Shown here: in pieces, positions 38,512 through 47,258 of the stretch
Layout of the letters: each line of letters starts with the position of its first letter
How positions within the stretch are numbered: position 1 is the first letter of the stretch
Assembly: GCA_034717495.1 (NCBI GenBank)
Contig: JAYELL010000084.1
Span: 2,761 to 66,760 of the forward strand
Origin: Chloroflexota bacterium
Lineage (GTDB): Bacteria > Chloroflexota > Anaerolineae > JAAEKA01
Reading direction: 5' to 3'
Length of the DNA: 64,000 bases
Notes under the pieces: model-generated
Database searches by the model: none
What the model was told of the DNA's origin: nothing
What the model saw: the letters and a program-made list of their open reading frames with translations, nothing else
Translations under genes and position numbers: made by a program

Positions 38512-39663
38512 TCAGGGTAGATATAGCATGGGATTGTACCTGCGACCGGAAAAAGAGACTTCAAAATGAAGATGGGGCCCGGTCGAACGCCCGGTGGAGC
38601 CGACCGTTCCAATCAGTTCAGCTCTGGCTACATTTTCACCCACTGAGATATTGATGGAATCCAGGTGGGCGTAAAGCGTCCGATACCCATCAGGATGGCT
38701 GATGACTACGTGATTCCCGTAACCCTCGGAGCTCCAGACGGTAACCACGACCCGGCCAGCGTCCGCAGCCCGTACTGGCGTGCCCAGTGGAGACCCGATG
38801 TCAATAGCAGGGTGAGCAGGCAGCCAGAAAACCTGGGTCAGGCGTCCATAGGCTGGCCAGACGAAATCCTGAGCGCGCCAGGGTGCCAGAGGCCCCTGGC
38901 TGGCTGGCGGTTCTGGTAGCGTTCGGTCGCCGCCGGGCACCACCAAAATCTGACCAGCGGTCAAGGGACTGTTAATAGCAGCCACCTGATTTGGAGCCCA
39001 GGCAACGATCTTTTCAGGTTCCGTGTCATATTCCGTCGCCACAGCCTCAACCGTATCGCCATCTTCGACGGTGTGCAACACCCCATCAACCGGAGGAATA
39101 TCCAGCATCTGGCCCACGGCCATCACGAAGGGTTTACTCAGGTCGTCGTGATTACTCCAAACCACGGTGTTGGGATTCAAACCAAACTGCCTGGCAATAC
39201 CCAGCACCGTATCATCGATCTGTACGGTGTAGGAAACAACCTCCAACCGAGGGCGGTCAGGGATCTCAGTGAAGGGGACCGGTGCCCTGAGCAAAGCACC
39301 GCTTTCTTCCAGAAGGCTACCTCCGACCGGCGCCTGAACAAGGGCTGGTGCTGGCTGCCTCTCAACCCGATCCGGCGAGGCAGGCTCAGAGCGAACGACC
39401 TCCCATCGAGGAAAATCGATCTGTGCAAACAACAGAACCAATCCCGCAACCATCAGAAGCGCCACATGAGAAGCCAGACGAACCGGCGTCACCTGGTCTG
39501 TTAGCAACGATCGCCAGGCGCGGACAGACTGTGCGCCAAGGCGCTGCAACGCCGCAGGAATCGCACCGCTTCCCTGTGGCTCCCCAGACGGCATTTCCTC
39601 TTGTTGGGCTGGCAAGCTATCGCTCTGAAGATCGGCGTTGTCTTCGTCAGTGGATTCTGGCAT
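38512..39663 (-). CDS. Membrane-anchored LysM/M23 peptidoglycan endopeptidase
   Basis: The 383-residue protein has a cytoplasmic N-terminal segment, one membrane helix (about 65-82), a linker, two LysM domains (YTVQIDDTVLGIARQFGLN and HTVEDGDTVEAVATEYDTE), then a C-terminal M23 domain. The zinc ligands are visible: the His and Asp in HPAID, and the second His of HLHF near the end. M23 enzymes cut peptide crosslinks of peptidoglycan, or activate amidases when degenerate; here the ligands look intact. The start may be the ATG at 39663 or the GTG at 39669. It lies about 11 bp after rho on the same strand, so both are likely co-transcribed. Confidence 0.88.
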   Translation of the reverse strand: MPESTDEDNADLQSDSLPAQQEEMPSGEPQGSGAIPAALQRLGAQSVRAWRSLLTDQVTPVRLASHVALLMVAGLVLLFAQIDFPRWEVVRSEPASPDRVERQPAPALVQAPVGGSLLEESGALLRAPVPFTEIPDRPRLEVVSYTVQIDDTVLGIARQFGLNPNTVVWSNHDDLSKPFVMAVGQMLDIPPVDGVLHTVEDGDTVEAVATEYDTEPEKIVAWAPNQVAAINSPLTAGQILVVPGGDRTLPEPPASQGPLAPWRAQDFVWPAYGRLTQVFWLPAHPAIDIGSPLGTPVRAADAGRVVVTVWSSEGYGNHVVISHPDGYRTLYAHLDSINISVGENVARAELIGTVGSTGRSTGPHLHFEVSFSGRRYNPMLYLP

Positions 39664-39674
39664 AGTCACCGCGT

Positions 39675-40925
39675 CTACATCGACAGGTGGAGGGTCGAGA
39701 GGAACTCTTCATTATTTTGTGTGCGAACGACCCGCTCAAGCACAGGTTGGAGAGCATCCATACCACCGCCGAGCGCGTCGATCATGCGCCGCAACGTCCA
39801 AACTCGCTGGAGGGTCTGTTCATCCAACAGCAGTTCTTCCCGTCGGGTACTGGAGCGTTCGATATCAAAGGCTGGGAATATGCGCCGTTCCGCAAGTCGA
39901 CGGCTTAGATGCAACTCCATGTTTCCCGTTCCCTTGAACTCCTCATAAATCACATCGTCCATGCGACTGCCCGTATCCACCAGGGCAGTAGCGACAATGG
40001 TCAAACTGCCACCATGCTCGATATTACGTGCTGCTCCGAAGAAGTGTTTGGGCGGATAAAGAGCGGCAGGATCAAGACCACCCGAAAGGGTGCGTCCACT
40101 GGGTGGAACTACCAGGTTATAGGCCCGTGAAAGGCGCGTGATCGAGTCAAGCAAGATCACCACATCCCTGCCCCCTTCGACGAGTCGTTTGGCGCGGGCC
40201 AAAGCCATCTCTGCCACCCTGACGTGACTTTGAACCGGATCGTCGAAGGTCGAGCTGATCACTTCTGCCTGGACCGACCGATCCATATCGGTTACTTCCT
40301 CAGGGCGCTCGCCAATCAGCACAACCATCATATGCAGATCGTCGTAGTTGGCGGTCATGCCATTGGCGATCTCTTTAAGAATAGTGGTTTTGCCTGCCTT
40401 TGGCGGCGAAACGATCAGGCCACGTTGCCCGCGACCAATAGGCGCGATCAGATCGAGCATCCGAGTCGATAGAATTCTCGGCTCGCTCGACAGTACTATC
40501 CGTTCATCCGGAAAAATGGGAACCAGGCGCTCAAAAGTGGGGCGCATCTTGGCCTCTTCGGGGTCAAGACCGTTAACCGTTTCAACCTTGAGCAGTCCGT
40601 AGTACTTTTCGGTATCCTTAGGAGGGCGAACCTGACCCACGACCAGGTCGCCAGTGCGGAGGCCAAATCGCCTGATCTGGCTCTGAGAAACGTATACATC
40701 CTCCCGTCCGGGCAAGAGATGGTCAGAGCGCAGAAAGCCGATGCCATCCTGGACAACCTCCAGTACACCACCCCCAAAGATGTATCCCTGAGCCTCTGCG
40801 TTAGCGCGCAGAAGCTGCATGATCAGATCACCCTTTTTCAGGCGTGAGTATCTGGGAATCTCCAAATCCTTGGCAAGGCTCTGGAGCTCCTCCAGGTTTT
40901 TGTTTTCAAGTTCAGCTATGTTCAC
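39675..40925 (-). CDS. rho: Transcription termination factor Rho
   Basis: The 416-residue protein matches Rho in length and order: an N-terminal Rho_N helical domain ([20 protein letters not shown]), a cold-shock-like RNA-binding domain ([18 protein letters not shown]), then a RecA-like hexameric ATPase with Walker A PPKAGKTT, Walker [17 protein letters not shown] and the Q/R-loop region [12 protein letters not shown]. It has no long N-terminal insertion of the kind seen in actinobacteria. The start is GTG (valine codon at 40925) with AGGAG eight bases upstream. Rho unwinds RNA and ends untranslated transcripts. Confidence 0.97.
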   Translation of the reverse strand: MNIAELENKNLEELQSLAKDLEIPRYSRLKKGDLIMQLLRANAEAQGYIFGGGVLEVVQDGIGFLRSDHLLPGREDVYVSQSQIRRFGLRTGDLVVGQVRPPKDTEKYYGLLKVETVNGLDPEEAKMRPTFERLVPIFPDERIVLSSEPRILSTRMLDLIAPIGRGQRGLIVSPPKAGKTTILKEIANGMTANYDDLHMMVVLIGERPEEVTDMDRSVQAEVISSTFDDPVQSHVRVAEMALARAKRLVEGGRDVVILLDSITRLSRAYNLVVPPSGRTLSGGLDPAALYPPKHFFGAARNIEHGGSLTIVATALVDTGSRMDDVIYEEFKGTGNMELHLSRRLAERRIFPAFDIERSSTRREELLLDEQTLQRVWTLRRMIDALGGGMDALQPVLERVVRTQNNEEFLSTLHLSM

Positions 40926-41820
40926 GTAATTTTCTCCTGAGTCATCTGATTTGGTAGTCAGACAAACCGGTTTTCCGCTGGGCCTGCGAATGCGATCGCA
41001 TAGTCAGAATACCGCGCCATAAGCCATAAGGCGGTGTCTGTGCGAAAACATGCAACAGAAAGATTCCCGCTCCCGATCCCAAAACCGCACAGCGATCCCA
41101 CCAGTCAGTTCACCTGACGGCCAATGACCGGAAAAAGCGTTGATAGTGCCACATTGCCGGCAGACCACCCTTGGTCTACCAGCGTCTATGTCTTGGCGCT
41201 TCGGGAAAAACTTCGGTGGAAAGATACAACTTGCAGCCAGGCTGGCTGCCTTCAAGGCTCCTCATCAAAAGCCATGATAGCCCAGCATGGAATTTCCTGA
41301 CGGAGATAACTGCGGAAGTCGACCATAAAGATCGCTCTATCAATAAAGGCTGGTGAGGAACGTTTAGAGGTTACGCGCTATGACGCGGATCATTGCTGTC
41401 GACAGACGACCCCTTGTGTAGGATCAAGAGGACAGGGCAGGCCAGACAATCAGATAATATGATCAATGGCACTGCCAGGAACCTGAGCAAGAAAATTATA
41501 GCACCACTTGACAGGAGCGTCAAATTGCCTGTACCTGACTGATTTTGGGCAAAATCGTGGAATTCCAGGCAATTGGCGAGAGGCTTCCTTTGGCCCGCAA
41601 ACATGCAACGTGTTACAATGACCCTCCGAGCCGCCTTCGTTAAGGAAATGGCTCTAAAGAATTGATACTACACAGTTCTGCCGACCAACGATCGCCGTCT
41701 GCGGTCCGCCGTCCGTCGTCTTCTGGTTGCCGTCGGGTAGCGAGGCACGATGGGATTATTGCCAGGAGGCAACCGCCAGTGTAAACACGATAAGGTTACC
41801 TCCCCTGGGTTATTGTGATC
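40926..41820. other. Long non-coding region upstream of rho
   Basis: Nearly 900 bp without a supported gene. Features seen: the 12-bp palindrome ATGCGATCGCAT (40990-41001) and the CGCC...GGCG inverted repeat just beyond it, both upstream of rho; an isolated plus-strand promoter at 41590-41619; a low-complexity tract of GTC/GTCC words (about 41694-41722); and the stem GGTTGCC (41725-41731) / GGCAACC (41768-41774). Transcription without translation (leader or small RNA) is possible. Confidence 0.4.
41590..41619 (+). promoter_or_regulatory. Isolated promoter with no downstream gene
   Basis: TTGGCC (41590-41595) and an extended -10, TGTTACAAT (hexamer 41614-41619), are spaced by 18 bp. The next gene on this strand starts 550 bp away and has its own promoter, with a convergent gene between, so any transcript would be a small RNA or antisense to dodecin. 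Confidence 0.4.
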
Positions 41821-42021
41821 TCAGTCTACCCTGAACGCGACCTTCACCGTAGCGCGATACCTGGTGATTTCGCCATCTTCGACAGAAGCAGTCCAACCCA
41901 CGACCTCGATACCGGATATCCCGTGCAAGGTCTTGTGGGCACCAGTCAAAGCGTTCCTGGCCGCATCTTCCCAACCTTCGTCCGAACTACCCACCAACTC
42001 GATAATCTTTGCAATCGTCAT
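41821..42021 (-). CDS. Dodecin (flavin-binding)
   Basis: This 66-residue protein has the dodecin signature: a short strand, a helix, then GWEDAARNALTGAHKTLHGI and a C-terminal strand with YRATVKVAFRVD. Dodecins assemble into hollow dodecamers that store or buffer flavins. Trp in VVGWTASVEDG is the residue that stacks on the isoalloxazine ring in archaeal and bacterial dodecins. AGGAGG six bases before the ATG gives a strong start. It is transcribed alone, divergent from the GT4 gene. Confidence 0.93.
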   Translation of the reverse strand: MTIAKIIELVGSSDEGWEDAARNALTGAHKTLHGISGIEVVGWTASVEDGEITRYRATVKVAFRVD

Positions 42022-42110
42022 AGCTTTCCTCCTGTTGTGTATGAATGTTTGGGAATTTCGATCGGTGATTCGATATTACCATAGGTCAAGAGCAACTGCC
42101 CAATTCCCGT

Positions 42111-42138
42111 TTCAACCAGACGGAGAGTGTAGTATAAT
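42111..42138 (+). promoter_or_regulatory. Promoter of the GT4 glycosyltransferase gene
   Basis: TTCAAC (42111-42116) and TATAAT (42133-42138) are separated by 16 bp. The predicted start near 42145 leaves a 24-base leader, whose GAGG precedes the GTG at 42169 and so supports that GTG as start. Confidence 0.6.
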
Positions 42139-42168
42139 GATATCGCATTCGAAATTCGAGGTCTGATC

Positions 42169-43320
42169 GTGCGCATTGCCATGTTGTCAAAAGCTGTCGT
42201 CGTCGGCGTTTACCAGCGTAAGCTGGAGGAGTTGGCGCGCCTCCCGGAAATCCAACTGACGGTGATCGTGCCGCCCGCATGGCGAGATAGTCGCGGCGAA
42301 ACCAGGTTGGAGAGGGCTTACATCGAGGGCTACACACTGGTGGAAACGCCCATTGCCTTAAATGGTCATTTTCACGCGCACTTTTACCCCCAGCTTGGCC
42401 AGGCATTACACGAGGCTCGCCCCGATCTTGTCCATGTTGATGAAGAGCCATACAATCTGGCAACATGGCAGGCGATTCGCTGGGCGGCAAAACACGAGCG
42501 ACCCGCACTCTTTTTCACCTGGCAGAACCTGATCCGCCAGTATCCCCCACCCTTCAAATGGATCGAAAATTTCAACTACCGTCACGCTGCTGCCGCAATC
42601 GCCGGAAATCGCGAGGCAGAACTCGTACTTCGAAGCAAGGGGTTCCGCCAACCGGTCACTGTGATTCCCCAGTTCGGCGTGGATCCTGAGTTATTTGACA
42701 CATCAGGCATTTCACCATTGTGGGAGCGTCCCACCGACGCCAGGCTGGTCGTCGGGTATGCGGGTGGCCTCTTGCCTGAAAAGGGGGTGGACCTACTGCT
42801 CTCTGCCATCCAACAATGCAACGCCACCCTCGGCGGCACCGACTGCTACCTGCTGCTTGCCGGCACTGGTACTCATGAAGACACGCTGACTGGCCAATCC
42901 ATCGATCTGGGTCTGATTGATCAGGTAGCCTTTTTGGGACGGATATCCTCCACCCGGATGCCGGCCTTTTACCAGAGCATCGACGTTCTGGTCCTGCCAA
43001 GCCGAACCATGCCCAATTGGAAAGAGCAGTTTGGCCGTGTTCTGATCGAAGCTATGGCTTGCAGTGTGCCGGTGATCGGCTCAGACTCGGGCGAGATCCC
43101 CAACGTGATTGGTGATGCACAGTGGGTTTTTGCGGAGGAGGACACCGATGCATTGGCTGAAAAGTTGGTGCGCCTTGCTCAGAATCCCAGGCTGCGATTG
43201 GAGGTGGGACAACAGGGGCGCCAACGGGTGCTCGATCATTTCACGCAGGAAAAGATCGCACTGGCGACCGCAGATATTTATCGACGGGTGCTGAACGAGA
43301 CGAGCGATCGTTCAGAGTAA
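42169..43320 (+). CDS. GT4-type glycosyltransferase (group 1)
   Basis: The 383-residue protein has a GT-B fold: an N-terminal opening MRIAMLSKAVVVGVY (GTG start), the linker region VIPQFGVDPELFD, the donor-binding GYAGGLLPEKGVDLLL and the family signature EQFGRVLIEAMACSVPVIGS, with two Glu seven residues apart (E-x7-E). These retaining enzymes attach sugars from nucleotide donors on the cytoplasmic side. A GAGG seven bases upstream and the promoter position support the GTG start. The acceptor is unknown. It is monocistronic; a GC-rich hairpin follows the stop. Confidence 0.9.
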   Translation: MRIAMLSKAVVVGVYQRKLEELARLPEIQLTVIVPPAWRDSRGETRLERAYIEGYTLVETPIALNGHFHAHFYPQLGQALHEARPDLVHVDEEPYNLATWQAIRWAAKHERPALFFTWQNLIRQYPPPFKWIENFNYRHAAAAIAGNREAELVLRSKGFRQPVTVIPQFGVDPELFDTSGISPLWERPTDARLVVGYAGGLLPEKGVDLLLSAIQQCNATLGGTDCYLLLAGTGTHEDTLTGQSIDLGLIDQVAFLGRISSTRMPAFYQSIDVLVLPSRTMPNWKEQFGRVLIEAMACSVPVIGSDSGEIPNVIGDAQWVFAEEDTDALAEKLVRLAQNPRLRLEVGQQGRQRVLDHFTQEKIALATADIYRRVLNETSDRSE

Positions 43321-43336
43321 ACCTGGCCTAAACGCT

Positions 43337-43372
43337 GAGAGCGCCCTGGGTTGCCCGGCCCAGAGCGCTCTC
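43337..43372. other. GC-rich hairpin after the GT4 gene
   Basis: GAGAGCGC (43337-43344) pairs with GCGCTCTC (43365-43372), with an inner CCTGGG/CCCAG stem. No T-run follows on either strand, so it is not a classical intrinsic terminator, though it may slow polymerase or protect the 3' end. Confidence 0.5.
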
Positions 43373-43533
43373 TATCGGAAAAGGAGGAGAAGAAGAGACT
43401 GATCATCTCTATCAGCTATAATAACATAACCATAACCTAGGCTGCTGGACGCCAAACCTACGTTTTCCCTACGCTCCATAAAATCGAGGGCTGTTGGCAT
43501 TCCGCGTTTCTCACGAATTCTCAGCGAACCCCC

Positions 43534-43566
43534 AGGTGCAACGCACTTCGTAAGCGCGTTGCACCT
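43534..43566. repeat. Perfect 11-bp intergenic hairpin
   Basis: AGGTGCAACGC (43534-43544) and GCGTTGCACCT (43556-43566) enclose an 11-base loop. It sits 17 bp after the stop of the minus-strand coiled-coil gene, without a T-run. Confidence 0.6.
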
Positions 43567-43583
43567 CCAAGAGTAGCTGGCGA

Positions 43584-44969
43584 TTAAGCGGAATCCTCTT
43601 TGTCCGGGTCCACTTCATCGACGTCCCCATCAGCCTCAATCTCGCTCACATCGCCGGATACGGCCTCTTCTGTAACCACCGCCTCCGACTCAGCCAGGGC
43701 ATCTTTGACATGTGAGAGAACCTCTTCCAGCGCCGCGTCCGACTGGGCAACCAGGTCTTCCAGATCAACGTTTGGGACGTTAGCCACCAAGGCTGTTTCA
43801 GACTCTTGGTCAGCCGGAACCACGTCGATCGTCTCGACAGGTGTAGCTTCCGCTTTTTCGCCAGGCTCAGATTCAGCCAGGGCCTCTTCGGCGCCGGAAA
43901 TCGCTTTCGCCAGCGCACGATCCGATTCGACCACGATCTCGTCAAGCTCAAGGGAAGGCGCAACGATCTCCCCTTCCTCCACCAACTCTGCTACTTCGAC
44001 AACAAGCTCGCTCTCAGGCCCATCATCTTCTTCTTTCGCAGCCTCGACAACAAGGTCCTCTTCTGCCGGCTTGGAATACTCGACATCAGAAACCCCGGTC
44101 TCGCTCAGCGCTTCTTCGACACCTTCAGCTTTTTCCTCAACCACTCCGGCTGCACCCAAGGCCATGGCTACGGCCGCAACTTCCTCCACGTCACCCGTGG
44201 ATCTCCGGGTATCCTCCAGGCGCTTCCGCAGATCGGAAATGGTGCTCTTGCGATCGCCCAATGCCTTCTGCAACTGGGTTAACCGTTCGTTGCGACTGGC
44301 CAGACTCTCAGTGGCCTTGGACAATTGCTGGCGTAAAGCATTGATCTCTGCCTGTTGGCGCTTGATAGCCGCTTTCAAAGCACGGGAATCATCAGCTTCA
44401 GCGCGAATATTCGTCCGGAGATTTCCGAGAATCTGCTCTGATTCCTGAAGCTGGCTATCGCGCTGAGCTATTCCATTGTGAAGTTCAGCGATCGTTTGAT
44501 CGCGCTGAGCGATGGTCGCCCCGATTTCCTCGGTACGCCTGACCATCTCCCTTTCCGCGGCCTGTCGAGCCCTCTCCTCTTCCTGAAGTTGGGCGATAGC
44601 CACGTCCCTCTGCTGGAGCTGCTGCTCCAGGTCCGCCAGGGCGTCCTCCAGGTCTGTTCTGCCATCTTCCAGGCTCTTGAGTTGACTCTCTGTTGCAATC
44701 TTCGTCTGTTCCTGCTCCCGCAGCGTTGCTTCAGCTTTGGATAGCTGCTCCTTTTTTTCCTTCAGCTCCTGGTCGCGAAACTTGAGGCGATCCTCCAGCT
44801 TGCCGGCTTCGACGCGCGCTTTGTTGAGTTCCGTTTCAAGATCGTTAACTTGTTCGGCCAACTGTTCAGACTCGCTCTGCAGCTGTTTGATGAACATGAA
44901 CCTCATCAGAAGCCACATGACGACGAGGCCGGCAAGAAAACCAATAAGGGCACCGACCCACGGATCCAT
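43584..44969 (-). CDS. Membrane-anchored coiled-coil protein with acidic repeat tail
   Basis: The start is the ATG at 44969, selected by AAGGAGG six bases upstream. The 461-residue protein has a membrane helix at about 5-24 (VGALIGFLAGLVVMWLLMRF), a coiled coil of about 220 residues with DLETELNKA-type heptads, then an Ala-rich motif (VAAVAMALGAAGV) resembling those repeated in the protein at 30602. The last 180 residues are highly acidic and contain an internal duplication of about 30 residues (ELDEIVVESDRALAKAISG and DLEDLVAQSDAALEEVLSH, each followed by a copy of EALAES or DALAES). No catalytic motif is seen. A scaffold or polar organising role is speculative. Confidence 0.72.
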   Translation of the reverse strand: MDPWVGALIGFLAGLVVMWLLMRFMFIKQLQSESEQLAEQVNDLETELNKARVEAGKLEDRLKFRDQELKEKKEQLSKAEATLREQEQTKIATESQLKSLEDGRTDLEDALADLEQQLQQRDVAIAQLQEEERARQAAEREMVRRTEEIGATIAQRDQTIAELHNGIAQRDSQLQESEQILGNLRTNIRAEADDSRALKAAIKRQQAEINALRQQLSKATESLASRNERLTQLQKALGDRKSTISDLRKRLEDTRRSTGDVEEVAAVAMALGAAGVVEEKAEGVEEALSETGVSDVEYSKPAEEDLVVEAAKEEDDGPESELVVEVAELVEEGEIVAPSLELDEIVVESDRALAKAISGAEEALAESEPGEKAEATPVETIDVVPADQESETALVANVPNVDLEDLVAQSDAALEEVLSHVKDALAESEAVVTEEAVSGDVSEIEADGDVDEVDPDKEDSA

Positions 44970-45087
44970 GATATCCTCCTTGTCGTCGAGAGCCGCATCA
45001 CATACACGGTGACCGCGCGTCATGCGGCAGCGGAAGGCCGGCATCCCGGGGCCCGACCTGATGATGTTTAACTATGCGAGGGTCATA

Positions 45088-45106
45088 ACACCAGAATCAT
45101 GGTGTT
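45088..45106. promoter_or_regulatory. Short palindrome between divergent genes
   Basis: AACACCA (45088-45094) and TGGTGTT (45100-45106) form a 7-bp inverted repeat with a 5-base centre, in the space between the divergent coiled-coil and cytochrome/propeller genes. It could be an operator; no regulator is suggested. Confidence 0.35.
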
Positions 45107-45203
45107 CTGGCTGATAATGTATCATCTTTTTCGCAACTCGGCAAGTGACTTGCTGCGAAAAGGAACTTGAACCCAATCTTTTCTCCATCCTCCGGCGCTA
45201 GGG

Positions 45204-45209
45204 TATAAT
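45204..45209 (+). promoter_or_regulatory. -10 box giving an apparently leaderless transcript
   Basis: A perfect TATAAT ends six bases before the ATG at 45216, so the transcript should begin at or next to the start codon. No Shine-Dalgarno could be present in such an mRNA. The -35 region (TTCTCC at 45181-45186) is poor. Confidence 0.55.
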
Positions 45210-45215
45210 CGCACA

Positions 45216-46658
45216 ATGGTTCGTTTACGACAGAAGCCTTCGATCACCCTGGTCCTGGCCGTTTCTGCCTGCTTGATTCTGGCTGTCACCAGTTGCCAAC
45301 CAGTTCTGACAGCACCGCGGCAGTCGGTCTCACCCTCACCCACCGAAACCCTCTTGAACGCCCGTAGGGGCGAGCATGTTGAAGGTGATCCCCTTATCGG
45401 ACGCCAACTTTGGGGCATCCTGGCTTGCCAATCGTGCCACGGCACGTTTGCAGAGGGTGTTTCGGGGCCATCCTTGCGCAGCCATACCCTTTCCCTTGAA
45501 GCATTTGCCGACCACCTTCGGTCTGAAAATCATGGTCTTCACCCGGTTCTTCCCGGCGAATTGCATAATATCGACGTTGCCAATCTGAATGCCTGGTTAA
45601 GTATCCTACCTCTGGATCTGCCTGGCCCCTTGCCAAACAAACTGGGCCTGACTACACCCCATCAACTGCGAGCCATGCTGTTCGCGGACCAACTGGAGCA
45701 TCCATCCGCTCTCGCAACGGGACCAGATGATCAGCTTTATGTGGCGACCCTGGGATCTGACCCTCACGACCCGGCAAAGCCATCGGGTAGGATCTTGCGC
45801 CTGACCGACACCGACGGCGACGGCTTTGCCGATCGCCGGACAGTTGTAGTGACGGGCCTGGATCATCCCACCGGTTTAACCTGGCTGAATAACGCTGAAG
45901 AGGACCCCATCCTGCTGGTCACTGCCAAGGGTGGCGTATACGCTATCGACGACGACGGGCCCGTGCTTGTGGGACCTCTGCCGGGCGGCCTAACCAGGCA
46001 GGCGTACGATCTGGTCACCGGCACCGACGGCCAGCTCTATGTGGCTTCCGGACCGGCTGGTGATACCCTTGAGCCTGAACCGGGCGCGGTGTGGCGGTTC
46101 GATCCCGATCCCATAGTGAACGCTCTGAGCCCGGCTGCTCCAGAAACGTTCGTGACGGGCATGCGTACTGCCTCCAGTATCGCGTTCAGCCCATCCGGCG
46201 CCATTTACATCGCCGACAGTGGCCTGGCCTGGCCCTGGCGCGATAATGTGCCCGATGAGGTAAATCTGCTCCTTGGTGGTGGCGATTACGGCTGGCCAGA
46301 TGTTTGGGGAAAACCAGGCGAGGACAGCCATACTATTGGACCGATGGCAGAACTGCCGCCGGGCGCAGGCGCTTCTGACCTGCTTTTCTACAGTGGAAGC
46401 ATGTTTGACGAATACAGCACCGACCTCCTTGTAGCGCTCGCCGGTCAGGCTGGTGCTCCAGAAGAGACATCTGGTAAAGTGGTGAGGGTCGAAATCATCT
46501 CAGACGTTAGCGGTTACTACAGTTTCGTTCACGATATGATCGGCGGTTTTGGTCGACCGGTTGCGCTGGCTGAGGGCTCCGACGGATCGATCTACGTCGC
46601 GGACGCCGAAGCTGGCAGCGTGGTTCGTCTGTGGCGGGAAACTGACACGGTGAAGTGA
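45216..46658 (+). CDS. Lipoprotein with a cytochrome c-like domain and a beta-propeller
   Basis: The 480-residue protein has a lipobox (VTSC, Cys27). A heme c motif CQSCH is at residues 71-75. The rest of the small cytochrome domain ends with HPVLPGELHNIDVANLNAWL, where a Met ligand (as in MPxxL) would be expected but is Leu. From about residue 140 a six-bladed beta-propeller like that of PQQ-dependent sugar or sorbosone dehydrogenases follows (DPHDPAKPSGRILRLTDTDGDGFADR, with a calcium-type DTDGDGFAD loop; later FSPSGAIYIADSG and PDVWGK). It may be a membrane-bound dehydrogenase or just a sensor. The mRNA looks leaderless. Confidence 0.82.
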   Translation: MVRLRQKPSITLVLAVSACLILAVTSCQPVLTAPRQSVSPSPTETLLNARRGEHVEGDPLIGRQLWGILACQSCHGTFAEGVSGPSLRSHTLSLEAFADHLRSENHGLHPVLPGELHNIDVANLNAWLSILPLDLPGPLPNKLGLTTPHQLRAMLFADQLEHPSALATGPDDQLYVATLGSDPHDPAKPSGRILRLTDTDGDGFADRRTVVVTGLDHPTGLTWLNNAEEDPILLVTAKGGVYAIDDDGPVLVGPLPGGLTRQAYDLVTGTDGQLYVASGPAGDTLEPEPGAVWRFDPDPIVNALSPAAPETFVTGMRTASSIAFSPSGAIYIADSGLAWPWRDNVPDEVNLLLGGGDYGWPDVWGKPGEDSHTIGPMAELPPGAGASDLLFYSGSMFDEYSTDLLVALAGQAGAPEETSGKVVRVEIISDVSGYYSFVHDMIGGFGRPVALAEGSDGSIYVADAEAGSVVRLWRETDTVK

Positions 46659-46700
46659 CTTTGATGAGGAGATTTGCACGATTCCTGAGGAGGCAATGCT

Positions 46701-47159
46701 TTGGCAAAGATATTGACAACGTTGGTGTATGTCATGCAGGATGATGAAGTCCTGATGATGTACCGCCATAAATCACCCAATTTACACAAGTGGATCGCAC
46801 CGGGAGGTAAGATCGAGTTAGACGAATCGCCCACCGAGTGCGCAGTGCGCGAGCTAGAGGAGGAGACAGGACTGCTCGCCAGAGCACCTAAGCTTCGAGT
46901 GATTGCCGCTGAGACTTCACCGCGGCCCGACTGGCAGTGGCTCATGTTTATCTATCTGGCCCGGGATGTTGAGGGTACCGTGACCGGTTGCGACGAGGGT
47001 GATCTTGCCTGGGTTCCCATCAACGAGGTTCCTAACCTGTCGATTCCCCAGGCAGATGCCATCTTTTTTCCCTACGTGGTCGGGGATGACCAGGGGCCCA
47101 TCAGCATGAAGTTCGAATATGACCACGATCTGCAGCTGGTGAATTGGCGCATCGAATGA
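46701..47159 (+). CDS. Nudix hydrolase (MutT-like)
   Basis: The 152-residue protein has a full Nudix box: Gly-Gly at the start of GGKIELDES, then RELEEETGL with the catalytic Glu residues. YRHKSPNLHKWIAPGG precedes it, as in MutT and dihydroneopterin-type enzymes, which hydrolyse nucleoside diphosphates linked to another group. The start is TTG at 46701 with GAGGAGG seven bases upstream. A nearer ATG at 46696 would encode only a six-residue peptide (ATG CTT TGG CAA AGA TAT TGA), so it is either a decoy or a tiny leader ORF. The gene lies 42 bp after the propeller gene. Confidence 0.88.
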   Translation: MAKILTTLVYVMQDDEVLMMYRHKSPNLHKWIAPGGKIELDESPTECAVRELEEETGLLARAPKLRVIAAETSPRPDWQWLMFIYLARDVEGTVTGCDEGDLAWVPINEVPNLSIPQADAIFFPYVVGDDQGPISMKFEYDHDLQLVNWRIE

Positions 47160-47258
47160 CCAGCGTTCGTGACTGGAAAATCCGGCCCACCATCAGCGAT
47201 GACGATCCCTTTATCAAAGCATGGGTGAAACGCGCTCGACTGGATCGCACCGGGATGG

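Noticed and set aside
40990-41001. HIP1-like GCGATCGC site
   Set aside because: Only isolated copies are seen in the window, so this is not the dense HIP1 pattern of cyanobacteria.
45216-45221. Longer starts upstream of the cytochrome/propeller gene
   Set aside because: The -10 box overlaps that region, so the mRNA should not include it.
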